Below, piece by piece: positions 21,895 through 41,868 of a stretch of DNA of 64,000 bases. The notes below the pieces were generated by a model that was not told the origin of the DNA, made no database searches, and saw nothing but the letters and a program-made list of their open reading frames with translations. Origin of the DNA: Bolinopsis microptera (Eukaryota > Ctenophora > Tentaculata > Lobata > Bolinopsidae). The stretch is taken from NCBI RefSeq assembly GCF_026151205.1, contig NC_087074.1, forward strand, positions 10,821,226 through 10,885,225. Reading direction: 5' to 3'. Within the stretch, counting starts at the first letter, position 1; every line of letters begins with the position of its first letter. The position numbers and the translations under genes were made by a program.

Positions 21895-23943
21895 ATAATG
21901 GTCAGAGGCGGCTCGTGGGAGCTGGCTGGCAGTTTTGTTGGGGGTCCAATCGATGGACTGGGGGGGGGGGGGGGGGGGGAGGGGGCTTGGGAGCCGGCTC
22001 AAGCTGATCCCTCCAAACTACCGATTACATTACACACAGGGCCTTGTAAATGTAATGTGTAACACTTTACAGGCGACAGCAAACAAAAAACAAAAACTTA
22101 TAACATGGGTGAAACAGGACACCACACGTGTACGATCTCAGCCGCGCAGTATCATATAGCAGTCAAATTGCAAAGGGTCCTGGACCCCCAAATCGAGGCA
22201 AATCATAATAGATTACCTGTAGTGGGATGCGCACGATGTGCTTTGTAACGTTTACAATTAACTATGTGTTAAAACTGCGCGGCTGAGTAGTAGGGTGAGA
22301 ATCCCTGCCACGTTTTTGGTCAATTTCGCCGGGGCTCATGTCTTTCCTCGAGGGAGCATTAGTGTCTACAGAAAAACTGACAAATCCTAGCGAAGTCCAA
22401 TCCGAACCACATCTTCCATCAGAGGTGGTGCTGGGTCAGCTGGTTACTGAACGGATTGGCCTGGAGAATGGCATAGTCCTGTTACTCTCAAGTTAACCAT
22501 AGAGGGGGACAGGCGCTGTTTGCTCACGGCTGGTTCTTGGTGCCAACACCCTCAGCCCCACATAAGTGGGAGCACTGTCGGTGGTGGCTCACCCAGATAA
22601 CGGACAGTGTCTCTCCTTCTTTCTTCTTGGACTTGCATTGTTGCTGGCGAGTCAGCCAGTAGCAATGCAGCATCTCACTCACTCAATCACCTCAGCAATT
22701 CGGTCCTTTTTTTCATTTGCATTACTTTCGCTCATTCTCCTGTCATAATGCATTCTCTGCTACCATAATGCCTTTCTTACCACGGTGTGTTACACCTTGC
22801 GTCTTTCTCTAACACCATCACCATTTCAGCAACCTTGGAATTTTAACCCTACACAGGTACACAGCACTATGGATATCCACTCTCCACTCTACAGCGAACA
22901 CAAAGCTAGAGATCTAATTAGGATTCGAGTACCCCGGATACCCTTGTGACATACATACGTGGAAACCAGTTTAAGCAGCAGTACATCAACACAATGGATC
23001 AGCACTACGAAATCTGATATCTGCATCATAATACTCCGATCCAGAAATCTTCGCTAAACCATCACATGAGATGAATAACTACAAGTTGGACTCCACATAA
23101 CATTATTCCTTGTTATGATCAGTCAATAAAATATGTAATCTGCATCAATTTTCCGATAATCACATCTTCTTACCAGTTTATTTTCCCTCTCAGGGCTGGA
23201 ACGCAATGTTACAGCCCACCTTATAAATTACTAAAACCTGAGTTATTCCAGATTGACGACTTGACACAGATATTCAGCAGACAACCTAAATAAGGGACTC
23301 CCACTCTCCGAACCAGTAGAGATCCAATCACTGCCTCCAGGCTCCAGGTTACCCCTTCATCCGGTATTAGCAGTTCCTCCACCACCACCAGGTTAGAACA
23401 CTCCCACTAATCACCCCTAAAAAAACGAACCTACCGCCTTGCTCCACCAAACACAACTACAATCAAATCCATTTTCTCAAACCGGTAAAATCCGTCCTTC
23501 AAACTTCCCGCATTAAACGTAACGCGCGAACGCCATACAACTCAAGGATGTAGCAACATAATAGCTGTCATTTAGTGCGCGCGCCCGAGATTGCGCAAAA
23601 ATAAACTGCGACGTACTAATCCACATACTTGAAACTCCAGGTTGATCAAGATTAGTAAACTCAAGGAAGATGATACCAGATCAGTCCCGAACTTCGCCTC
23701 AACATCATACCCTGCCTAGTGTCGATAAAGAGGATTCACAAACAAACGAGATTCATTTACAAATATTTATTATCACTTTCTACAATTGCAGCTCTTCGTT
23801 GTTTTAATTATCGCCATCAACCATGAATATATCGGAGAAGACCCGATAACAATTTATCAACTCATGCGTCTTACTTCATTAACAAAGAAAAATGACTTAA
23901 CTACTACTATACTACGAACTATGAATCTTAACCATGCTACTAT

Positions 23944-24041
23944 AAATATTTATGTTACTGGGCCGCGCTCAGCCTGTCATTCCGCCAAATCTATATGTTA
24001 ATGAACATAATAGCCTGGGGTCCTCAGGTAAATATTTATGT
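23944..24041. repeat. 74-bp nested insertion flanked by 12-bp direct repeats
   Basis: The 12-mer AAATATTTATGT occurs at 23944-23955 and 24030-24041 around a 74-bp segment (23956-24029). The segment resembles 21200-21270. It lies inside the hAT-like element and so is younger than it. Too short to classify; a short retroposed fragment fits the long duplication. Confidence 0.7.
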
Positions 24042-24502
24042 AGCGTGAAACTCAATACTTATAAAGTAACAGCACAATCATAACCCACACATCACCTTCG
24101 CACAAATCAGCTATTCCCCATTCACTCACGAACGTCGACATATCTCCCCATGTACACCTGTAAATTTGAACGGCCCCCCGCGATTCGGAGCAGGTGAGCT
24201 ACCTGGTTCGGGCTATTTCACTTATCAGAGTACACTAGCACCACAATACAATCGACTCAAGCCCTCAGATTTGCACGCATCCATCACCGTCACAGGGCCG
24301 GCTGTCCACATCCTGTAAAATCCTGATTCTATACGCTCGCGGGGTCTATTACCTGTTTGAGCTCTATTATTACGCGCGCGTGCCCAGTGTACAGCTCACC
24401 GGCCTGCGTTGTCCACTGGACATGGATGTCGCCTACATGACCCTCTAATCTAAAAGTAGGTTGAGGGCACCACAGCGGGCCTAGCGCTGCCCTCTGTCGA
24501 CA

Positions 24503-24523
24503 TACATACATACATACATACAT
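24503..24523. repeat. (CATA)n microsatellite
   Basis: Five tandem ACAT/CATA units within the hAT-like element. Confidence 0.9.
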
Positions 24524-24987
24524 AGTCCGGAGGTAGGATTGGACTCCCTACAACACAAAATTTCACGAAGATCATGCGTGCCAGCGTGCGCTTACATTAA
24601 AACGTATGATAGTAAATGAAGACCTTTATATTGCGATTTGTTATTTCCTAACACTATTAGTTATTACTAATTACTATTTCTATTTTAAGCACCACTCACC
24701 AGTCACCAGATAATAATTTTAAGGCGTCCACGGACGCCTGGACGCCCTCAATAGCCGCCTCTGATAATGGTAAAGAGACCGGTTCCTCCCAAAACCTAGT
24801 TTTAGAACCTACTTAGATGTCAGACTTGGGTGAACCATGTAGCTGTTAAGATATATCAACTTATTTGATATGTGCAGTGTGCACGCATTTTACATGAGTT
24901 ACTGATCATACTCAAATCACAACCACCATGCAAATAAGCAGATAGCATACTAGGAGTTTTATCCTCGATGGGCAAGCAATAATTGGA

Positions 24988-25160
24988 CGTTTCTCGTCAT
25001 TCTGACGTTTATCGTACGATAGAGAGGCGAGAAACGATTATCGTGCGAATATCGACGTTAATCGTCGGGATGTATAATAATTGCGCGCAGCAGACGATTA
25101 TCGTCGATTATCGTCAAACTGCACGATTAACGTACGATTATTGTGCGCGACTAAAATCTG
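24988..25160. repeat. CpG-rich cluster of CGATTATCGT-like motifs with a hairpin
   Basis: About 170 bp with repeated 'ACGATTATCG', 'CGATTAACG' and 'CGTACGAT' motifs. CGTTTCTCG (24988-24996) and CGAGAAACG (25028-25036) form a perfect 9-bp inverted repeat. CpG density contrasts with the AT-rich surroundings. Function unknown. Confidence 0.6.
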
Positions 25161-25290
25161 CGAAATGGCCCATATTTTCCACTGTGAGCTCCCCCCAGAA
25201 ACTGCCGATGTCTATTCACCGATGACTGCATACAATACCATTACCATAGCGATAGCAGAGAGTTAATTAATTAATTAAATTATTCCAACG

Positions 25291-25542
25291 TACATTACAG
25301 TTACACACAGGCCACAGTGCTTCATGTATGTAATGTGTCACATGCGACTGCAAATAAACAAAAACAAAAACTTATAACATGAGTGAAACAGGACACACAC
25401 GTGTATGATCTCAGCCGCGCAGTATATCATAACAGTTCAGATTGCAAGGTGTCCTGGACAACCAAATCATATAGATTACCTGTAGTAGATGCGCTTGATG
25501 TGCTCAGTGGCGTAACGAAGGGCCCCGCTGACCCCGCTGTGC

Positions 25543-25573
<31 letters not shown>

Positions 25574-25973
25574 TCTTAGGGGGGTGCCAAATCGTCGTTT
25601 GAATGTGGGACAATTTCGAAAACTTAACTAAAGTTACTTACTTGGGTTACTTGGGTAACGCAACTTGGGCGCCAACAGGCAACGTTACGCCACTGGATGT
25701 GCTTTGCACCCGTTTACAATTAACTATGTGTTAAAAGTAAAATACAATTTTTTCGGCGCGTCTTAGTTGTCCAAACAAGGATTGGACACCCTACAACACA
25801 AAATTTCACAATGATCATGCGTGCGCTTACATTCGAACGTTTGAATGAATAGAGAGCTTTATATTGCGGTTAGATATTTCTGAATACCATTACTAATCAC
25901 TAGTTCTATTTTCAAGCACCAGCCACCAGATAATAATTTTAGGGCGCCTGGATGCCCTCAATAGCCGCCTCTG
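25291..25973. mobile_element. Left-truncated relative of the 2.86-kb hAT-like element
   Basis: 25291-25500 matches about 22020-22270 and 25780-25973 matches about 24530-24763, including the terminal AGCCGCCTCTG. The 2.2-kb middle of the longer element is missing, and the left inverted terminus is not found. It is split by the MITE at 25505-25695. Confidence 0.75.
25497..25703. mobile_element. hAT MITE, copy 1 (25505-25695), with 8-bp target duplication
   Basis: Terminal inverted repeats CAGTGGCGTAACG / CGTTACGCCACTG, flanked by GATGTGCT on both sides (25497-25504 and 25696-25703). Contains a run of 26 G (25543-25568). Its internal sequence is the reverse complement of the ends of copies 2 and 3, with the middle deleted. 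It sits inside the truncated hAT relative, giving a clear nesting order. Confidence 0.93.
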
Positions 25974-26376
25974 GATCGGGCTAAATGAGCAGTAATCTGA
26001 TTGATTTTTGTGCTGAAATTTATAACACAGATTCTGGAGTATTAGTCTACGAACTGAGGCTGGTTATTAATATAAGTCACTTCGTTGCCTTTTTGGGAAA
26101 CCCTGCAGTCATTACACTTAGTACAGATTTTGATATTTCATGCAGAATTCTGCCATGTATTAGAAGAACCCAAATAGATATTAGTTTACAGCATACCCAA
26201 CCTCATTTAGAAATTTAAGTGAGTGTTCCCATTGGTCAACTGCTGGGGTCGATTCCTAATAGTAACTTCATGAAGAGACCCAATCAACAGTTCATACAGC
26301 ATTAAGCATGTAACTTGAACCAATATAACAAGTATGCACAAATTTATGATATTTTTCATCTTAGGTGACAGAGTAA

Positions 26377-28339
26377 ATGACGAAATATAAAAATGTTCTG
26401 ATAGCTACTGGAATTATTGTTCTTGGATACCTTCTACGACATGCTTTGAAGCAAAAGTTTCACATCCCACTAAAATCTACTCCTAATAACATTGCTCTCA
26501 ACATAACACTTATAAGCACCAACGATTTACACAGCTCATTCAGTGGATTGGGTTTAAGGTCCTACCCTGAGCAGATAAGTGGAGGATATAGCAGACTTGT
26601 TACACTGATAGACTCAGTAAGGTAAGGAATCCAAATTTATTGTTAATGTCAACTTATATTAGTAGATTTTCTATGATAGGCTGATATGTAATATTAATAA
26701 TCAGTTAAATTATTAGCTATTTTAGATGATATATAATAATATTATGATCAGTTCTGACCTTTCACTGTTGTCTCACACGAATCTATTATTCAGATCAAAA
26801 AAGATCGAAGAGGATGACATTGTTTTGACATTGGATGCTGGAGATTGGTATTCTGGAAGCTTGTTTGATCATATAGGAGCTGACACAAGAACTTCTTCAG
26901 TGCCTCAAATGCAATTTTTTGATGCTGCTCAGTTTGATGCAATAATATTTGGAAATCATGACTTTGACCGATATGAAATTGCATTATTTGCCATGTTGGA
27001 CAAAGCTCTGAAATTGCACCTGAATATTAATGTAATTGTATCCAATCTTCTGACTTTATCAATGGAAAGTAAATTTCAGCAGTTCTACGATCCTACTTCA
27101 ACTGTTAGATTCCTGCCTTATCTGATCAAAGAAACCAGTCGTGGAAAGGTGGGCGTCCTTGGTTACATAACACCAGATGCCTTATTTGTAAGTAATGACT
27201 ACCGTGACGAATTGCAGTTTCTGGGATACTCCCATAAAGACGGTATTCAATATGATAAACTCTTAGAACTCGCTGCTGAGCAATCTGAAATGTTAAAGAA
27301 AGAACTGAAATGTGATGTTGTTGTGGCAGTTATTCATGGTGGTCACAAAGATAAGGAGGATATCGGTTTTCTTAATCTGCCCAATATAGATGTAGTACTT
27401 GGAGGACACTCCCATGAGTCATATTTGCATGCTTCAGATGATTCATCTCTTAGCAGTCAGTGTGGTTTTGGGGGAATGTCACTCACTGCGTTAAGTTTTG
27501 GGGTGGACTCTGACAAAGAGCTCCACTTTAGAGGAGTAGATGACGAATACCAACAATTTGTCGACAAAGAGTATCCTCAGTGCATCAAAGTCAGCAGTAA
27601 GTTCACGTCTGATGTGGCTTTTGAGCAAAAAGTTAATCTCTGGAAAGGAGAAATCAACAATTTGCTTGATGTGGAAATGGATAAGGTTGTTTTCCAAGGA
27701 GATTTATCATCGCTTCTACAACTGTCGATGTCCCATGCTGAGATGGCAATTTCATTTGCTCACATGCTGGTCAGTGAGTTTAACAAATGGGGGGCAATAA
27801 AGAAGCCAGACTCAGATCCAGTCATCGCTACTTTCTGGAACAGAGAGTTTTTTGAAATAGACGAGCTGACCCAGTCCATGTCAGATGTGGCTATAACTTA
27901 TGATGATGCATACAACCTAATATTTTTCCCTGCCCTTAAAGATCTGTACACTTGTTACATGACAAAAGAGGAGCTGTATTACATCCTGCAAGGAACATTT
28001 ATTGTAAGAAAACTTGTCAGCCCCCTATTGTATATTGATGCTGGAGGTATCGTGTACACCGAATCAAATTACTTTGGCATACCTTTTATTACTGATCTTA
28101 AAACAGTTGATGGTTTGGAATATTCAGATTGGCCTCCAATGGTTAAGGTCCTTGCTAATTCCATTTCTGCCCCTTATTTGTGGAAAATTGATACGTGGAC
28201 CAGAGGGTTTATACAAAATTTTCCAAAAGATAAGATTGGAAATCCGATGCTGATGGATGAAGGATTAGAGGTGAACTCGCCAAAAGAACTGGGCTTGTTT
28301 ATAAATTATCTTGGTAGCCTCAATGAGACCTTAGCTTGA
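26377..28339 (+). CDS. Membrane-anchored 5'-nucleotidase-like metallophosphoesterase
   Basis: Two exons, 26377-26621 and 26794-28339 (phase-matched, GT-AG), give 596 residues. The N-terminus has one hydrophobic segment (about 6-22, 'NVLIATGIIVLGYLL'), probably a signal anchor. All metal-site motifs of the calcineurin-like/UshA 5'-nucleotidase family are visible: D50-x-H52 in 'STNDLHSSF', G98-D99 in 'LDAGDWYSGS', 'GNHDFD', 'VIHGGH' and 'GGHSHE'. The C-terminal half ('SMSDVAITYDDAY', 'YYILQG') corresponds to the substrate-binding 5'-nucleotidase C domain. The length fits the family (human CD73 is 574). No C-terminal GPI-type hydrophobic tail is seen, so anchoring is N-terminal. Likely hydrolyses nucleoside phosphates or related phosphoesters; substrate not predictable. 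An acceptor-like TTCATCTTAG lies 12 nt before the ATG. Confidence 0.88.
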
Positions 28340-30003
28340 ACATTCGTGTGCTCTCAAACATTCAACTGATTTGTGATTAAATAGGCTCATTTAGTTAAAA
28401 TAGTCTCTTGAGTTCTAGTGCTTTGATGGCACAAAAAATCAGTCAAGGTGCAATACTACAATATCCTTATCATATCCGATCACTTTTATTTATTAATTTT
28501 TTGATTTATTTTATGTTAAAATTTATGCATGATTTTACCTGAAATCCTTTACTGCTTGCTCTGTGTTATTTATCATATCATACACTTTCATACAATAAAC
28601 CCATAATTTTCTGACTAACATGATGAAAACAAAAGTTGCATGGGCAGCTAAATGTAGGAACCTTTTACATTTGTTTACGAATAAAACCAGTTATTTGGGG
28701 ACCTGGTCAATCAAAAGCCAGTTCATCAAAGATCGGTAAATTGTGGCTTTACTCTACGTTACCTGCTTGAATACTTTCATTTATAAAGAGTAACGCCATT
28801 TTTGAAAGTGAGGAGTGTTAGGACTCCTTCAACTACATTAAATCAATTCCTTCTGTAACATCCTGAATAAATATAGTTACGAAAACAAAATTTACTAAAC
28901 ATTTTAAAACATTACTGAACACCAAAGTTATATTACTAATGCGAAGATACAACAAGACCAAATAATAATAAATCAAAACAAATATCAACATAATATAACA
29001 TTTATTATATTATGCTATTTTGTAATACGGTAATATCACACATTTGAATTAAAACTCAAATAATTTATTTTCATCTCCATACTTATGCTTTACACCTGGT
29101 GTTATATACAATTATATAAATTCAATGGATATGGGCAAGGATCGACCGCGACTGAAATCCTTCTTTGGATCAGATAAGGACATCCAATCAGCGACGAAGA
29201 CGATGATTATATTTAACAATTGCAAAGCTTTAAAATTTCATAGCTTTGTTGATCCCTTCCTTTTAAGAATCTCTGTGAATGATAATATTTGTAACTGCTA
29301 TTGTTTCTACTTGCCATTGTTCAAATTATTGTAGGGAAGACTTGTGGAATTAAGGGACAGCAGTCTTACACAAATAATGCCAACAATACCACCTTTAAAT
29401 TTTAAGAACAATAGACCTGCACATATTATACCCTCTTCAAGATCCATCAGCACCAGTCAGCGTTTATTATTGATACTTTGATAATGTTTTCACGCTGTCA
29501 ATTGTATATTATATCTGATCCCGGTCGATCCTTGGACATGGGTAAAAATGGGGAGGTAGTTTTGTCATACAGTGGCACTAGTTAGTGGATTTTATCGAAT
29601 CATACTGTGACCTTAACGTGTATTAATTATAATCGCTCTCAAGTGTCATTTGACTTACCTTCTCCTGTTCTGCTACATATCTGACTTGACATAGATTGAA
29701 ATGTTTACTGAACTTTTAGACATTTCAAATATCCTGAAATCCTGTTATTGTTATTAAGATAAGATGATATGTATTAATATTATAATGTTCTGTAATTTTC
29801 GTTTATGATTTTGTGATTTGTAACTGCTTTTAAGTTATTCTCTTTCTTCTTGTGTACCATGATATCGTAGTTGTACTCAAAACCTGTCCCCAACATATAC
29901 AACAACACGTGTCTTCAAAGTTTTGGTCGATCAGTTTTCCGCTTTGTTTTCCAACTCTAGTCTTTAATATTAGACATCGGTTAAAACATCATCGTCTTTC
30001 CAG
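28340..30003. other. intergenic, no gene recognised
   Basis: AT-rich 3' flank of the phosphoesterase gene and 5' flank of VMP1. Several AATAAA-like signals are present (for example near 28600) but the used site cannot be told. No other feature supported. Confidence 0.5.
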
Positions 30004-30051
30004 ATGAACAAATATGACCCTTCAAATTGCTGATTTATATTGTGGTACTGG

Positions 30052-38705
<8,654 letters not shown>

Positions 38706-38970
38706 TAGTGTTTAAATAAGTTGTGTATTAAAACCTGTGGGGCTGGTTAGTTGTGTTAACACAAGGTTTTATTTATTAATGGTTGTGTTATGTCTTTATA
38801 CAGAATGAGTAGAGATCTCTAGTTTTCTTTGACGTTAGGAATTGTCAAGAGCCCATCTTCGTTAACAAACTGTCAGAGTTGTTGGCTTTTCAAAACACCA
38901 TCACGTTATGATAATATTATGGTCCCTAAACGGCTTAAATGAATATAATAGTATGTAAGCAATATTCGTG

Positions 38971-39221
<251 letters not shown>

Positions 39222-39746
39222 TGGCCTCACAGTGTATTGTGTAATTGTAAAGGGAAAAATTCAGTTAAAACATTTCCCTTTATTTAATAAGTTAGTTTGA
39301 TAGTGATTATATTGAATGAGTAATTTTAATACAGCGTCGACTCGAATATATGGGTTGTTTTATTACAGAGTTTTAAATTATTACAGCCTTTTTAATTAGA
39401 TTCTTATTTTCTTTGCTTGAGTTTTTATTGTATTTGTTCAAAATTCAGATTATATTGTGGTGTTTTATCGTATTTTTTGAGGATGCCCATTAATAAATGA
39501 TTACTTCCTTTTCAGATTTGTTATTGAGATTACAGTTTTTATTTATAAATTAAGTTGTAATTATGATGTAAGCATGATTGAATAAGCATCATGTTATATA
39601 GTTTCGAATTATCTACGTATAATTAATGATAATATTTATTCATTTTGAAAAGGAGTCCAGAAAATATGTTCTGTATTAGATTAGATTTCTTGAAATAATA
39701 TCCACTGTATCTTCTCTATTTTTAATTTATTGAAAAATAATGCGTC

Positions 39747-40260
39747 ATTGCACTATATTGCACTGTATTGCACTATATTGCACTGTATTGCACTGTATTG
39801 CACTATATTGCACTATATTGCACTGTATTGCACTATATTGCACTGTATTACACTGTAGTGCACTGTATTGCACTATATTGCACTGTATTACACTGTATTG
39901 CACTGTATTGCACTATATTGCACTATATTGCACTGTATTGCACTATATTGCACTGTATTGCACTGTATTGCACTGTATTGCACTGTATTGCGCTGTATTG
40001 CACTGTTATGCACTATATTGCACTATATTGCACTGTATTGCACTATATTGCACTGTATTGCACTATATTGCACTGTATTGCACTGTATTGCACTATATTG
40101 CACTATATTGCACTGTATTGCACTATATTGCACTATATTGCACTGTATTGCACTGTATTGCGCTGTATTGCACTGTAATGTACTATATTGCACTGTATTG
40201 CACTATATTGCACTGTATTGCACTGTATTGCACTATATTGCACTGTAGTGCACTATATTG
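39747..40260. repeat. 10-bp minisatellite
   Basis: About 51 copies of TTGCACTRTA (R = G or A). G and A variants alternate irregularly, with rare TTAC, AGTG and TTGCG changes. Because 30 nt spans a full coding period without stops, all three plus frames stay open for 126-216 codons; these are not genes. Confidence 0.97.
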
Positions 40261-41608
40261 TTACTTGCATTATATGGTGGACCAGGAGCTAATATTGCTG
40301 TCAGATATCGATTTGCAGGGATTCTATAAGGACTGTCATATTGTTTCCATGAATATTAATCTTCTTAATATGATTATTAATTTTGAATGACGTTCAGTAA
40401 TTTTTTGTACTAGGTTGCCCTTGAAAGAAGAGAAAAGAGAAACGTCTCACTTACTTGACAAACAAACAGATGAACAAACAGACAAGCAGATGAACAAACA
40501 GACAGAATAAGTTGACCAACTGACTTTGTACCATGAGAAATTTTGTAAATCACATGTTTACAGCTCCTTTCCCAGTCTAAATTATATAATGGAAACTCGG
40601 ATATTCGATATAACCCATGAAAGCATTAAGGATAGAATTATTAGAAGCAGATTGGGGTTGACTGTAAAATTTGACTGATATTTTCCGCTGTGTTATTCCT
40701 TAAGATCTTTAGGATTTCGATTTTAACCGATAAAACTTGTGTTATGATGAATGATCCAATTAAATATAATTCTGTAATTGTGTTGAACAAATAATAAGCT
40801 TCAGCTACAGGTCAAGAAATTTTATTTGATATGGTGTAACTACAATTTATCTTTGTATGCTAAGGTGAAAATCTTGAACAAATTTGTTAACACTAATTAT
40901 TTCTTTGTCTTATTTGTCCCATTTCTGAAAATAGCTGAACTGGAAACAATTTGCCAGAATTGAACATTTTTACAATATGTACGTTTTTGGTTTGCGAGAT
41001 TACTATAATAGAGTAAATCGAACTAATTTAAAATATTCGTAAATCTGTTTTAGGAGGTCGTTACTTGTTTATAGAAACTGCAAACTTTAAAAATAAACCG
41101 ACCAAGCAGAGTTTCTGAACGACTAACAACAACTGAATGGCTAGAAATAAATATAACACGATCAGCCCCAATATGTCTGAAAAAATTAAAGAAAAGGCAG
41201 CAAGGTTGTACAGTAAAATTATTTCTCTAAAAAGCAAACATCAATAAGTCGGGACAGCAACTTTCCAAATGAACTCCACGTATGTTTTAATCTAGATTCT
41301 AGACAAAAATGAACAAATTGCTTAAATTCTGATAGATTTAAAACTAGAATCACTGTACAAAGCGTAAGATCTGACTCTTTTTCAGATGATCGGAAACCAA
41401 AACCAGTCTGGCGCAAATAGCTAGTGCCACATTTCGGCAATTTTATACCACCTCCCTCTCTCTTACTTAGAGTGAACGCCACATCCCACTTTGTACTCAT
41501 TTTCCAACCCCCCCCCCCCCCCCTCCCTAAGCTGGCTTGTGTAATTTATTTGAACGATCCCATATGGTAGCATCCTATTTGAACAGAAAATATCGTCTCG
41601 GTTTTGGC

Positions 41609-41684
41609 AATTGGGCGACTCCTGTCCGAGAGCGACTCTTGTCCGAGAGCCGGATTAGCGGTTTCGGACAAGAGTCGTGTTACT
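41609..41684. mobile_element. 76-bp hairpin insertion with 9-bp flanking duplication
   Basis: GGTTTTGGC at 41600-41608 and 41685-41693 flanks the insert. Inside, CGACTCTTGTCCG (41633-41645) pairs perfectly with CGGACAAGAGTCG (41665-41677). The paralogous flank of the third receptor gene (48808-48816) has a single GGTTTTGGC and no insert, which is an empty site. Confidence 0.8.
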
Positions 41685-41868
41685 GGTTTTGGCTTTTACA
41701 GTTTCCTGTATCTTACATTTAATTAAACTTTAAAAACGTACAATAATATTAATTTTCACAAATTTACATCGATATGATTTACTTTTCCTAAAACAGTTAT
41801 ACGTTCGCGTTGTTGTTACAGATGCGTGATGTTCAACTAATCATATCAATTTCATATTAAGTTGAACG

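Larger units (their letters stand above)
21895..24771. mobile_element. hAT-like non-autonomous element, 2.86 kb, 8-bp target duplication
   Basis: Element at 21903-24763. The left end CAGAGGCGGCT is mirrored by the right end AGCCGCCTCTG, and both sides are flanked by the same 8 bases ATAATGGT (21895-21902 and 24764-24771). Short inverted termini starting CAG plus an 8-bp duplication are typical of hAT transposons. No transposase-length ORF is present, so it is non-autonomous or decayed. It contains a run of 20 G (21960-21979), a 74-bp nested insertion and a CATA microsatellite. Parts of both ends are homologous to 25291-25973. Confidence 0.85.

Noticed and set aside
22566-22748. 60-codon hydrophobic frame inside the hAT-like element
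   Set aside because: Too short, no start context or homology cue; likely chance.
24983-25266. 80- and 61-codon plus-strand frames
   Set aside because: Composition follows the CGATTATCG repeats; no gene context.
39740-40390. 216-, 136- and 126-codon frames rich in Cys, Ile, Leu and His
   Set aside because: Frames through the 10-bp minisatellite; open in all three phases because the repeat has no stop, not a gene.
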